DNA of 46,148 nt. Source: an uncultured Acetatifactor sp. GTDB taxonomy: Bacteria > Bacillota > Clostridia > Lachnospirales > Lachnospiraceae. A program made the position numbers and the translations under genes. The stretch is from contig CAKRRD010000018.1 in NCBI GenBank assembly GCA_934394815.1, forward strand, positions 1 to 46,148, written 5' to 3'. Below the pieces are notes generated by a model. That model worked only from the letters and a program-made list of their open reading frames with translations. It was not told where the DNA came from and did not search any database. Shown here piece after piece: positions 25,746-33,364 of this stretch. Each line of letters begins with the position of its first letter. The first letter of the stretch is position 1.

Positions 25746-27161
25746 ATGTTTTGTTATAACTGCGGCTGCCATCTGTCAGAGCACGATTTCTGTACGTCCT
25801 GCGGAGCAGATGTATCCCTCTACAAAAAGATCATGTGTATGTCCAACCGTTTCTATAATGACGGTCTGGAGAAAGCAGGAGTACGGGATCTCACAGGTGC
25901 GATCAACAGCTTACGGCAGAGCCTGAAATTCAATAAGAACAATATCGAAGCCAGAAATCTACTGGGACTGGTGTATTTTGAGACCGGAGAGGTGGTGGCG
26001 GCCCTCAGCGAATGGGTCATCAGCAAGAACATGCGTCCCGAGAAAAATATTGCGGACGACTATATCAATATGCTGCAGTCCAATGCTTCCCGTCTGGATG
26101 CCATCAACCAGACCATCAAGAAATACAACCAGGCACTGGTCTATTGCAATCAGGACAGCAAGGATCTGGCCATTATCCAGTTGAAAAAAGTATTGTCCCT
26201 GAACCCGAAGTTCATCCGGGCACACCAGCTCTTAGCCCTGCTCTATATGGACAGCGAACAGTGGGACAGAGCGGAGAGAGAACTGCGTAAATGCGTGGAC
26301 ATCGATCGCAACAATACGCTGACCCTGCGTTACCTGAAGGAAGTCGAGATGCAGCTGGCTCCGGACGAGAACAGCAGGCAGACCGGACGCCGGAAGAAGG
26401 ATGATGCGGTTCGTTACCAGAGTGACAATGAGATCATCATTCAGCCCCTGAATGTGAAGGAGCAGAAGAGTGCCGGGCTTTCCTCTCTGGTCAATATCGC
26501 CATCGGTCTGGTCATCGGCCTGGCCGTAATGTATTTTCTGGTGGTTCCGGCAGCGGTATCCAATGCCAACAACGAAGCCCAGAAGACCATCACCGATATT
26601 GGAAATCAGTTAGATACCAAGACCTCAAGGATCCAGGAACTGGAGGCCCAGATGGCAGCGCTCCAGACAGAGAACGATACTCTGAATCAGGAACTGCAGG
26701 GTTATGTGGGAACCGACGGTACTTTACAGACCATCGACAGTCTGTTAGCGGCAGCCACCACCTATCTGGAGACCCAGGATGTCACCCAGACGGCGGCCAA
26801 TCTGGAAAGTATTTCCTCGTCCGTGGATGTGGACAGTACTTCCGAAGCGTTCCAGAAGCTGTATAAGACGCTGCTTGGGATCATAGGACCGCAGCTGTCG
26901 GCGCAGTATTATGAGACAGGCTATAATGCTTACCGCAGTGAGGACTATGCAGCGGCCATCGAGAACCTGTCCAAGGCGGTCATCTACGATGAGACTAACA
27001 AGGATGCCTGGCTGAGCCTGGGCAACTCTTACCGTAAGAGTGACGATGCCCAGAATGCCATCACCACCTATGACAAGATCATAGAACTGTTCCCGGATAC
27101 GGAGACAGCCAGAAGTGCCCAGAGATATCGTTCCCAGCTGGCAGAGAATACCGCACAGTAA
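25746..27161 (+). CDS. Zinc-ribbon and TPR membrane protein
   Basis: The 471-residue protein begins with a zinc ribbon (CYNCG and CTSCG, residues 3-20). Tetratricopeptide-type helices follow (about 45-200; e.g. NIEARNLLGLVYFETGEVV, FIRAHQLLALLYMDSEQWD). A single membrane segment (about 246-268) leads to a coiled coil (about 275-325) and two C-terminal TPRs (ETGYNAYRSEDYAAAIENLS, DAWLSLGNSYRKSDDAQNAI). The ribbon and first TPR set should be cytoplasmic and the second set extracytoplasmic, so it probably scaffolds proteins across the membrane. Partner unknown. It lies immediately upstream of spoIIA, but a terminator separates them. An AGGAGGG site precedes the ATG. Confidence 0.8.
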   Translation: MFCYNCGCHLSEHDFCTSCGADVSLYKKIMCMSNRFYNDGLEKAGVRDLTGAINSLRQSLKFNKNNIEARNLLGLVYFETGEVVAALSEWVISKNMRPEKNIADDYINMLQSNASRLDAINQTIKKYNQALVYCNQDSKDLAIIQLKKVLSLNPKFIRAHQLLALLYMDSEQWDRAERELRKCVDIDRNNTLTLRYLKEVEMQLAPDENSRQTGRRKKDDAVRYQSDNEIIIQPLNVKEQKSAGLSSLVNIAIGLVIGLAVMYFLVVPAAVSNANNEAQKTITDIGNQLDTKTSRIQELEAQMAALQTENDTLNQELQGYVGTDGTLQTIDSLLAAATTYLETQDVTQTAANLESISSSVDVDSTSEAFQKLYKTLLGIIGPQLSAQYYETGYNAYRSEDYAAAIENLSKAVIYDETNKDAWLSLGNSYRKSDDAQNAITTYDKIIELFPDTETARSAQRYRSQLAENTAQ

Positions 27162-27202
27162 GAAAGTACAACATACCATCAGACAATCTGACACAACACA
27201 CG

Positions 27203-27238
27203 AAAGAGAACTTGCGAAAAGCGCGGGTTCTCTTTTCT
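27203..27238 (+). terminator. Intrinsic terminator before the spoIIA operon
   Basis: AAAGAGAAC (27203-27211) pairs with GTTCTCTTT (27227-27235) and is followed by TCT. It separates the TPR gene from spoIIAA, leaving only about 40 nt for a spoIIA promoter. No clear SigH promoter or Spo0A box was found in that space. Confidence 0.75.
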
Positions 27239-27280
27239 ATTGCAAAAAAAATGCTGGGAAACAGCGGAATGTGAGGAAAT

Positions 27281-27589
27281 ATGGAAGACTTTCAGATCAT
27301 TGATAATTGCCTGATGGTACGCATGCCGGAGGAAGTGGATCACCACAGAGCCGCCTACATCTGTGAGGGGGCGGACAGGCTCTTAGTCAGGGAAAATGTG
27401 GAAAATGTAGTGTTTGATTTCGAGGATACCCGGTTTATGGACTCCTCGGGAATCGGGATCGTCATGGGACGATATCGCAAGATTTCCTGCTTCGGCGGAC
27501 ATGTTTATGCGATCCATGCAGACCGGCAGATTCAGCGGCTTTTCCGCATGTCCGGGCTTCACAGGGTTGTGGAGATCCTGCCGGGATAA
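27281..27589 (+). CDS. spoIIAA: Anti-sigma-F factor antagonist SpoIIAA
   Basis: The 102-residue STAS-domain protein releases sigma F by binding the anti-sigma factor SpoIIAB when dephosphorylated by SpoIIE in the forespore. The characteristic phosphorylation loop FEDTRFMDSSGIGIVMGRY contains the Ser that SpoIIAB phosphorylates (near residue 56-57). Size matches the family (about 110). Its ribosome site is GTGAGG about 6 nt upstream of the ATG. It is first of the spoIIAA-spoIIAB-sigF cluster, but a 93-nt gap separates it from spoIIAB instead of the usual overlap. Confidence 0.95.
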   Translation: MEDFQIIDNCLMVRMPEEVDHHRAAYICEGADRLLVRENVENVVFDFEDTRFMDSSGIGIVMGRYRKISCFGGHVYAIHADRQIQRLFRMSGLHRVVEILPG

Positions 27590-27619
27590 AACAGAAAGCT
27601 TACAAATAATGTTAAAAAT

Positions 27620-27649
27620 GAAGGAAATCATTCAAAAAAATATGAAAAA
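27620..27649 (+). promoter_or_regulatory. Possible SigH-type promoter before spoIIAB
   Basis: GAAGGAAAT (27620-27628) fits the SigH -35 pattern RNAGGAWWW fully. After 12 nt, TATGAAAAA (27641-27649) fits the -10 pattern RNNGAATWW with two mismatches. It lies in the unusual 93-nt gap between spoIIAA and spoIIAB. Tentative. Confidence 0.3.
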
Positions 27650-27682
27650 CAGTGCAATAACAGGCGCAGAAATGAGGAGAGT

Positions 27683-28246
27683 ATGGTAGCAGAGAGGGAA
27701 AACGTTCAGGTGACGGAAGAAAAAGAACATTTGCAGCAGAATCTACGGGACAGCCGGAATGAGATGGAGATCGTATTTGACGCGGTTTCCTGCAATGAGA
27801 GCTTTGCCAGAGTGGCAGTGGCGGCTTTCATCACCCATCTGAATCCGACACTGGAAGAACTGGCGGACATCAAGACCGCCGTATCGGAGGCAGTGACCAA
27901 TGCCATTATCCATGGTTATGAGAATCTGTCCGGTTACACGAGACACGGAGAGATGCGTCCCGCTTACAGCGTGATCCATCCGGGAAAGGTAAGACTGCAC
28001 TGCATTCTGGAGGAGGACACGTTATCCATCGAGGTCTCAGATCAGGGCAGGGGAATGGAAGATGTGGCAAGGGCCATGGAGCCGTTATTTACCACGAAAC
28101 CGGAACTGGAGCGTTCCGGCATGGGTTTTGCCTTTATGGAAGCTTTCATGGATGATCTGGAAGTGGAGAGCATCCCCGGCAAGGGCACGAAAGTACATAT
28201 GTGGAAGAAGATGCGCTGCGGAGACTGGATCGGAAAAGAGGACTGA
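27683..28246 (+). CDS. spoIIAB: Anti-sigma-F factor SpoIIAB
   Basis: The 187-residue GHKL-type serine kinase binds sigma F and phosphorylates SpoIIAA. EMEIVFDAVSCNESFARVAV, the N box AVSEAVTNAIIHGYEN, the G1 box VSDQGRGMED and the G2 box ERSGMGFAFMEAFMD are all present. It is longer than the usual 140-150 residues. About 26 extra N-terminal residues precede MEIVFDAV, and an insertion of about 12-15 residues (GYTRHGEMRPAYSVIHPGKV) follows the N box. The ATG at 27683 is supported by GAGGAGAG directly upstream, and no such site precedes the inner Met. sigF follows after 3 nt. Confidence 0.93.
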   Translation: MVAERENVQVTEEKEHLQQNLRDSRNEMEIVFDAVSCNESFARVAVAAFITHLNPTLEELADIKTAVSEAVTNAIIHGYENLSGYTRHGEMRPAYSVIHPGKVRLHCILEEDTLSIEVSDQGRGMEDVARAMEPLFTTKPELERSGMGFAFMEAFMDDLEVESIPGKGTKVHMWKKMRCGDWIGKED

Positions 28247-28249
28247 GGC

Positions 28250-29017
28250 ATGGAAGAAGTATCAGTACTCATCGGAAAGTCACAGAGCGGAGATAAAGAA
28301 GCGAGAGAAGTACTGATCGAGAAAAATCTGGGGCTGGTGCACCACATTGTAAAGAGATTTCTGGGCAGAGGGTATGATCCGGAGGATCTGTTCCAGATCG
28401 GAGTCATCGGCCTGATGAAAGCCATTGATAAATTTGACCTGAAGCTGGAGGTGCGGTTTTCCACTTATGCCGTCCCCATGATCACCGGGGAAATCAAACG
28501 GTTCCTGCGGGATGACGGCCTGTTAAAGGTGTCCCGCACCATCAAGGAGGACGGTCTGAAGGTTCGTCTGGCGAGACAGCGGCTGCAGAGCCGGCTGCAC
28601 AGAGAACCAACGCTGCAGGAATTGTCGGAAGAGGCACAGCTGGACAGGGAAGAAGTCATTCTGGCCATGGAAGCGGGGGCGGAGGTGGAATCCCTCTATA
28701 GCAGCAGCGGACAGGAGGACGGCAGCGAACTGTGTCTGGCGGACCGGGTGGTGGCTGCGGCCCACGGCTGTGTGGGAGCCAGCATGGGAAGCAGCAGTGC
28801 GGTGGAAAACGACGTGGAGAAGGACAGGCTGCTGGACCAGATGCTGTTAGCCCAGCTTCTGGGCGAACTCCCGGAGAGAGACCGGGAACTGATTCGCATG
28901 CGCTATTTTCAGAACAAGACCCAGACGGAGATCGCCGGAATCCTGGGGATCAGCCAGGTACAGGTCAGCCGTCTGGAGAAAAAGATCCTGCGGGAAATGC
29001 GGGAAATGGCTGGGTGA
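28250..29017 (+). CDS. sigF: RNA polymerase sigma-F factor
   Basis: The 255-residue sigma-70-family factor directs early forespore transcription. Region 2 holds EKNLGLVHHIVKRFLGRGYD, PEDLFQIGVIGLMKAIDKFD and RFSTYAVPMITGEIKRFLRD. Region 3 includes REPTLQELSEEAQLDREEV, and region 4 contains LPERDRELIRMRYFQNKTQT followed by IAGILGISQVQVSRLEKKIL (helix-turn-helix). The position right behind spoIIAB identifies it as sigma F rather than sigma G. The linker between regions 3 and 4 (about residues 160-190, AAAHGCVGASMGSSSAVEND) is unusually long and low in complexity. The ribosome site overlaps the end of spoIIAB (GAGG). Confidence 0.95.
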   Translation: MEEVSVLIGKSQSGDKEAREVLIEKNLGLVHHIVKRFLGRGYDPEDLFQIGVIGLMKAIDKFDLKLEVRFSTYAVPMITGEIKRFLRDDGLLKVSRTIKEDGLKVRLARQRLQSRLHREPTLQELSEEAQLDREEVILAMEAGAEVESLYSSSGQEDGSELCLADRVVAAAHGCVGASMGSSSAVENDVEKDRLLDQMLLAQLLGELPERDRELIRMRYFQNKTQTEIAGILGISQVQVSRLEKKILREMREMAG

Positions 29018-29062
29018 GTGCGCAATTCATTAATAATTCATAAAACAAATTTTTTCCTCTTT

Positions 29063-29123
29063 CTTTCCGTCGTGATTTCGATTATATTATATAAAGGAAT
29101 ATAATCGAAATCACGACGGAAAG
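29063..29123. repeat. 26-bp perfect inverted repeat between sigF and the GH25 gene
   Basis: Positions 29063-29088 pair perfectly with 29098-29123 around a 9-nt spacer. Neither strand has a T tract after the stem, so it is not a normal intrinsic terminator. A TATAAT at 29100-29105 lies within the right arm, so the palindrome may overlap the GH25 promoter as an operator. It could also be a hairpin protecting or ending the sigF mRNA, or the remains of a mobile element. Confidence 0.75.
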
Positions 29124-29171
29124 CTGCATAGTTATAGAAAGACAGCATGAAAAAGGAGAGCAGGGGTACTT

Positions 29172-30317
29172 ATGAAAAAAGAAAACGAAAACGGACGGAT
29201 TTCCGAAGACCGTCTGAACAGAGCCAATAAGCGTAAGAAAAACAACACCATAGCGTCTATTCTGGTCATGACCGGATGTCTGCTGGTGCTGGTACTGGTG
29301 ACTTATGTTGCGGGGATTCTGTATTCCTGGATCGACAGCAAGTTCCAGAGTAATGCCAACGATCTGGCGGCAGCGGCGGAGGCCGGAAGCCAGACGGAAG
29401 AGGGCACACAGGAAGTGGTGAAGACTTATACACAGGAGGAAGTGGATGCACTGATCGCCGAGGCAAAACAGCAGGCCGAGGACGAGGAAGAGAACAAGAT
29501 CCTGACCGGAATCCGGGACGGACTGATCTCCGGCACTACCATGGTAGAGACCCTGCGTCCCTATTATCCCAATGAACTGGTGGTTGTCAGCAACGGAACC
29601 TTCAACTTCGTGCCGATCCGTGACGACCTGCAGAAGAATGATTATGTCATGGAGAACCTGAATATTCTGGAGGACGGAGAAGTGCAGTACCTGCAGGACG
29701 GACAGGTGGTATCCCACAAGGGAATTGATGTCTCCAAGCATCAGGGAAATATCGATTGGAACAAGGTAGCAGCAGACGGCGTGGAATTTGCTTTCTTACG
29801 TGTAGGCCTCAGAGGCTACGGCACCGAGGGCAAGCTTTTGGAGGATGATACCTTTGAACAGAATGTCAAGGGAGCGTTGAAGGCCGGACTGAAGGTAGGC
29901 GTCTATTTCTACTCTCAGGCCATCACGGAAGAGGAGCTGCTGGAAGAGGCAGATCTGGTACTTGAAAGGGTAAGACCCTATAACATTGATCTTCCCATTG
30001 TATTCGATGTGGAAAAAGTCAGCGGCGGCAAGGGCCGTGCCAATGCCTTGAGCGTGGAAGAGAGAACTCATCTGGCAGCATTGTTCTGCCAGACCATCCA
30101 GGAGGCCGGCTACCACCCCATGATCTACCACAACATGGAAATGGGTACCCTGATGCTGGATCTGGGACAGCTGGAATCTTACGATAAGTGGTTTGCTTAT
30201 TACAATGATGACCTGTACTACCCCTATGCTTACAAGGTATGGCAGTACAGCGAACACGGTGCTGTGGACGGTATCAATGAAGAAGTGGATCTGAATATCT
30301 GGATCGGAGATTTCTGA
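29172..30317 (+). CDS. Membrane-anchored GH25 muramidase (lysozyme)
   Basis: The 381-residue protein has a basic cytoplasmic start, one membrane helix (about residues 33-54), an acidic stalk rich in Glu, Ala and Gln (about 60-110), a short unassigned domain, and a GH25 catalytic domain from about 183. The GH25 hallmarks are KGIDVSKHQGNIDWNKV, EFAFLRVGLRGYG, VGVYFYSQA and LPIVFDVEK with the DxE catalytic pair near 278-280, ending in KVWQYSEHG...VDLNIWIGD. GH25 enzymes cut the MurNAc-GlcNAc bond in peptidoglycan, here on the outer face of the membrane. Its location after sigF suggests, but does not prove, a role in sporulation wall remodelling. AAAGGAG precedes the ATG. Confidence 0.92.
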   Translation: MKKENENGRISEDRLNRANKRKKNNTIASILVMTGCLLVLVLVTYVAGILYSWIDSKFQSNANDLAAAAEAGSQTEEGTQEVVKTYTQEEVDALIAEAKQQAEDEEENKILTGIRDGLISGTTMVETLRPYYPNELVVVSNGTFNFVPIRDDLQKNDYVMENLNILEDGEVQYLQDGQVVSHKGIDVSKHQGNIDWNKVAADGVEFAFLRVGLRGYGTEGKLLEDDTFEQNVKGALKAGLKVGVYFYSQAITEEELLEEADLVLERVRPYNIDLPIVFDVEKVSGGKGRANALSVEERTHLAALFCQTIQEAGYHPMIYHNMEMGTLMLDLGQLESYDKWFAYYNDDLYYPYAYKVWQYSEHGAVDGINEEVDLNIWIGDF

Positions 30318-30339
30318 TTTTTCGAATCCTGGCTAAAAG

Positions 30340-30387
30340 AAAACTCATTCGACAGGTGTGAGACATCTGTACGAATGAGTTTTTTAC
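30340..30387. terminator. Bidirectional terminator between GH25 and thioesterase genes
   Basis: A 12-bp stem (30340-30351 with 30372-30383) is extended by an inner stem (30352-30359 with 30363-30370, one G-U). T-rich tracts follow on both strands (TTTTTTAC on plus, TTTTCTTTT on minus). It serves both convergent genes. Confidence 0.92.
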
Positions 30388-30388
30388 T

Positions 30389-30907
30389 TTAGAACCCTTC
30401 CTTCTTACGAACCAGCCGTAACTCCCTTCTCTTAATGGCATTGTCCCATTCCATCCGTTCCCCGTCATTCTCCAGGATCAGGCCGGGAACGGGAGTGGGT
30501 TTGCCGTCATCGCCCATGGCTACCATGACAAAGTAAGCACGGTTGATGGGATGTCTGGTGCCGTCCTGTTCTTCGCGGTAGGTGTCCACACGGACTTCCA
30601 TGGAAGTATGTCCTACATGGGTGACCTTGCCGATCAGCACGATAATATCATTCAGATAGGCACCGGATTTAAAATACAGGTTGTCAATGGCTACGGTGGT
30701 GGCATCCCTGCCGCAGTGACGCCTGGCGGTGGCACCTGCCACCTCATCGATCCACTCTAACAGTCTTCCGCCGAACAGCCGTCCGAAGCCGTTGATATCC
30801 GGATGGATCACCACATGCAGCTGATGGGTCTCGGAATCGGAGACCTTTTTGGCGGGAAGAGCGGCACTCTTTTTTTCTGTATTTTCCGTTACATCTGTTG
30901 TATTCAT
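30389..30907 (-). CDS. Acyl-CoA thioesterase (hotdog fold)
   Basis: The 172-residue hotdog-fold protein hydrolyses acyl-CoA thioesters in the cytosol. Motifs of the YciA/cytosolic acyl-CoA hydrolase family are HPDINGFGRLFGGRLLEWID (conserved Asn, Gly-Gly and Asp), AGATARRHCGRDATTVAIDN, and KVTHVGHTSMEVRVDTY. An N-terminal stretch of about 30 polar residues precedes the fold. The start at 30907 (ATG) is favoured, with GAGG 10 nt upstream; a GTG at 30913 is only 4 nt from the same site. It is a single gene between sporulation genes; substrate chain length is unknown. A minus-strand TATACT lies about 100 nt upstream as a possible -10. Confidence 0.88.
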   Translation of the reverse strand: MNTTDVTENTEKKSAALPAKKVSDSETHQLHVVIHPDINGFGRLFGGRLLEWIDEVAGATARRHCGRDATTVAIDNLYFKSGAYLNDIIVLIGKVTHVGHTSMEVRVDTYREEQDGTRHPINRAYFVMVAMGDDGKPTPVPGLILENDGERMEWDNAIKRRELRLVRKKEGF

Positions 30908-31027
30908 AGTCACAAAACCTCACATATATTTTAAAATGTTCCATTTTTTACAAAGCGCCCCGTATCAAACGGCAGCATTGCATATATATAAACGTAGTAT
31001 AGCACATTTCCGGGAAAAATGCCATCC

Positions 31028-31057
31028 GCATAGGATTTTCGTTTTTGGGAAATTCTA
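31028..31057 (+). promoter_or_regulatory. Sigma-F/G-type promoter before spoVAB
   Basis: GCATA (31028-31032) fits the -35 of both forespore sigma factors. With an 18-nt spacer, AATTCTA (31051-31057) matches the sigma-G -10 CATWHTA at six of seven positions. GGAAATTCTA (31048-31057, 15-nt spacer) matches the sigma-F -10 at nine of ten. It lies about 75 nt before spoVAB, consistent with forespore expression of spoVA. Confidence 0.6.
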
Positions 31058-31132
31058 TTTTGTACAGAAAGAGATCTTAAAAAACTTCTCTGACAACTGT
31101 CTAAAGCGAAACTTTGCGAAAGGGGAACGGGA

Positions 31133-31618
31133 ATGCTGTTCAGGCAATTACTACTCATAGTAGCGGGAGCCAGCTACGGCCTGCTGTCGGCGGCGGGAGT
31201 GTTCACGGTGCTGGTGGCGGTGGGACTGATTCCCCGGTTTGCGGGCAGGACCCACACCGCACGCTATATTCTGCTGTATGAAGAAATGGTTATTTTCGGA
31301 ACTCTGGCAGGATGCTTTGTTACGGTTTTTCCGGAATACAGCCAGTGGGGAAGCTATCTGCGGGAACGATTCCCGGAATATATGAGTCTGTGGAGGGTGG
31401 CAGGCGTGGGGGTGCAGGCAGTCTTCGGCCTGTTTGCCGGAATGTTCATAGGATGTCTGGCACTGGCCATTGCCGAAATGCTGGACAGTATCCCTATTTT
31501 CGCCAGAAGGATCTCCTTTCGTCATGGACTGGGCTGGGCCATCCTTGGGATGGCCGCGGGGAAGATCTGCGGAGCATTGTTTTATTTTGCCACAGAACTG
31601 CACCGGACCGTACAATAA
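31133..31618 (+). CDS. spoVAB: Stage V sporulation protein AB
   Basis: The 161-residue membrane protein has about four to five hydrophobic helices. The start, LLLIVAGASYGLLSAAGVFT followed by VLVAVGLIPRFAGRT, matches the SpoVAB pattern (GLA-x-G-x-F-x-A-x-L-x-x-x-G-IIPRL). It is followed by YILLYEEMVIFGTLAG, also in the expected place. SpoVA proteins form the inner-membrane channel through which dipicolinic acid enters the forespore and leaves on germination. GAAAGGGGAACGGG precedes the ATG. Here it comes before spoVAA, the reverse of the Bacillus order. It has a forespore-type promoter. Confidence 0.85.
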   Translation: MLFRQLLLIVAGASYGLLSAAGVFTVLVAVGLIPRFAGRTHTARYILLYEEMVIFGTLAGCFVTVFPEYSQWGSYLRERFPEYMSLWRVAGVGVQAVFGLFAGMFIGCLALAIAEMLDSIPIFARRISFRHGLGWAILGMAAGKICGALFYFATELHRTVQ

Positions 31619-31677
31619 GCCGGAATCTCTTTTGCGGAACCGGTTTTCAGGGGAGCGGTTATTATGGGGCATTCTGA

Positions 31678-32364
31678 ATGAGGCTCCGGTGGATAGAAAT
31701 GCGAATGGAAGGAAAGGAAGATGAAATACAGGATATGAAGCAGCAGACAGTTTATCTGAAATGTGACAGAAGCGCGGAAGTGCAGTCGCAGGACGTGTTC
31801 CTGAAGGATGTGGCAGAACTTCGCTGTCAGGATTCGGTATTACAGGCAAAATTAAAGGCTGTCAAAGTCCATCATTTTCCGAAGGATGGCGGAAAACGCT
31901 GTGTCATCAGCTGCCTGAAGCTGGTAAGCCTTATGGAAGAAATCTGCCCGGAGATCAATGTACAGGTGGTGGGAGAGACAGATGTGCTGGTGGAATGGAT
32001 CAGTGTGAACCGTCACAAGGGCTGGCAGCAGTGGATCAAAGCGGCCTTCGTATGCCTGATCAGCTTCTTCGGGACAGCCTATACGATCATGGCCTATCAC
32101 AACGATGTAGGGATCAACGAGGTCTTCACGGAGGTGTACCGCATGGCCATGGGAGCGGAACCGGGGGGACTGAACACGCTGGAGGTGTCCTATTCCCTGG
32201 GATTGGCAGCAGGCATCATCGTATTCTTCAACCATATCGGCGGCAGGCGCCTGACCAAGGATCCCACCCCCGTCGAAGTCTCCATCAAAAATTACGAGAC
32301 CGACGTGGATAAGACCCTGATTGAGCAGGCCGGAAGAGAAGGGAAAGAGATCGAAAGCAGATAA
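31678..32364 (+). CDS. spoVAA: Stage V sporulation protein AA
   Basis: The 228-residue open frame contains an N-terminal cytoplasmic domain (VYLKCDRSAEVQSQDVFLKD) and a membrane region with FGTAYTIMAYHNDVGINEVF and LEVSYSLGLAAGIIVFFNHI. A C-terminal DPTPVEVSIKNYETDVDKTL follows; all match SpoVAA closely. Its role is in the dipicolinic acid channel and germination response. The start is uncertain: candidates are 31678 (GGGG 8 nt upstream), 31705 and 31735. The last (MKQQTVYLK) is closest to where Bacillus SpoVAA begins but has a poor ribosome site. The gap to spoVAB is 59 nt. A strong terminator follows. Confidence 0.88.
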   Translation: MRLRWIEMRMEGKEDEIQDMKQQTVYLKCDRSAEVQSQDVFLKDVAELRCQDSVLQAKLKAVKVHHFPKDGGKRCVISCLKLVSLMEEICPEINVQVVGETDVLVEWISVNRHKGWQQWIKAAFVCLISFFGTAYTIMAYHNDVGINEVFTEVYRMAMGAEPGGLNTLEVSYSLGLAAGIIVFFNHIGGRRLTKDPTPVEVSIKNYETDVDKTLIEQAGREGKEIESR

Positions 32365-32389
32365 ATAGTAAGACATACCTGAAAAGGTT

Positions 32390-32436
32390 AAATACCGCCC
32401 CGGCAGAACATTTCACGTCACAGGCGGTATTTTTTC
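32390..32436 (+). terminator. Intrinsic terminator after spoVAA
   Basis: AAATACCGCC (32390-32399) pairs with GGCGGTATTT (32423-32432) and runs into TTTTTTC. The loop is 23 nt. It separates spoVAA from spoVAC, so spoVAC needs its own promoter. The rest of the 267-nt gap holds no gene; CATTCTG (32560-32566) is a weak sigma-G-like -10 candidate. Confidence 0.88.
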
Positions 32437-32631
32437 AGGGGAAGGATGTGGAAAACGGTAAAAAGCGCCGGAATGCGGCAAGATATGGAAACAGGCATCA
32501 CTGTAAGCGGTAACCTGTGCTATAGTGCAAAATAAATACATAAAATCATAAGAAACGGGCATTCTGTCAGCAGAGAAGTCAGTCAGAGAACAGGCTGGCC
32601 GCAAAATCGGACAGGCAGGGAAAGGCAGGGT

Positions 32632-33183
32632 ATGGATATGAAACAGAATGACACAAAAAAGGACAGCCGGCAGAGCGCACAGAAGGATGTGCCGTATCTG
32701 TCAAGGGATCCGGCACAACCGGACGCACAGCAGAAGCAGGAATATGAGCAGTATGTAAAATCGGTGACTCCGACCCACAATCTGTGGATGCAGATGGGAA
32801 AAGCGTTTCTGACCGGTGGAATCATCTGCTGCATCGGACAGGGGATTCTGAACTATACGGGAAATGTGCTGGGGATGGATCCCCAGACGTCGGGAAGCTG
32901 GTGCTCTCTGATCCTGGTATTTGCATCGGTGGTACTTACCGCACTGCACATCTATCCTAAGATCGCCAAGTGGGGAGGAGCCGGAGCACTGGTGCCCATC
33001 ACGGGTTTTGCCAATTCCGTGACGGCTCCCGCTGTGGAATATCAGAAGGAAGGTCAGGTCTTCGGCATCGGCTGCAAGATATTCACCATTGCAGGACCGG
33101 TGATCCTGTACGGAATCTTTGCCAGCTGGCTGCTGGGGCTGATCTGCTGGGTGCTGCAGATGTTTGGGATCACGGTAGGATAG
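32632..33183 (+). CDS. spoVAC: Stage V sporulation protein AC
   Basis: The 183-residue protein has a long polar N-terminus (about 1-45, rich in Asp, Gln, Lys) followed by the SpoVAC core. The core contains EQYVKSVTPTHNLWMQMGKA, FLTGGIICCIGQGILNYTGN, GGAGALVPITGFANSVTAPA and EYQKEGQVFGIGCKIFTIAG. SpoVAC is the best-supported channel-forming subunit for dipicolinic acid and acts as a mechanosensitive channel in germination. In Bacillus it is followed by spoVAD and spoVAE, which are absent here; a terminator follows instead. The start at 32632 has GGCAGGG upstream, and an ATG at 32638 is an alternative. Confidence 0.93.
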   Translation: MDMKQNDTKKDSRQSAQKDVPYLSRDPAQPDAQQKQEYEQYVKSVTPTHNLWMQMGKAFLTGGIICCIGQGILNYTGNVLGMDPQTSGSWCSLILVFASVVLTALHIYPKIAKWGGAGALVPITGFANSVTAPAVEYQKEGQVFGIGCKIFTIAGPVILYGIFASWLLGLICWVLQMFGITVG

Positions 33184-33286
33184 GGACGGTGGAACACAAA
33201 AGAAAATTACGAAGAGAAAACGGGAAGGCCAAATGACTGAGGCTAAATGGAATGCGGTTGAAACAGAAGAAAAAACAGTGTAAAAT

Positions 33287-33319
33287 AACTTTGTTCGGAC
33301 CATCGGGCAAAGTTTTTTA
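33287..33319 (+). terminator. Intrinsic terminator after spoVAC
   Basis: AACTTTG (33287-33293) pairs with CAAAGTT (33308-33314), followed by TTTTTTAC. It lies about 100 nt beyond the spoVAC stop and just before the dehydrogenase gene. Confidence 0.65.
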
Positions 33320-33364
33320 CTTTATGGAATATTATTTGTATGAAATATTAAAGGAGAGACTACC

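Noticed and set aside
27162..27280. Spo0A box or SigH promoter for spoIIAA
   Set aside because: No TTTGTCRAA-like or RNAGGAWWW/GAAT pair of adequate quality was found in this gap.
29063..29123. Ordinary intrinsic terminator of sigF
   Set aside because: No run of T follows the stem on either strand.
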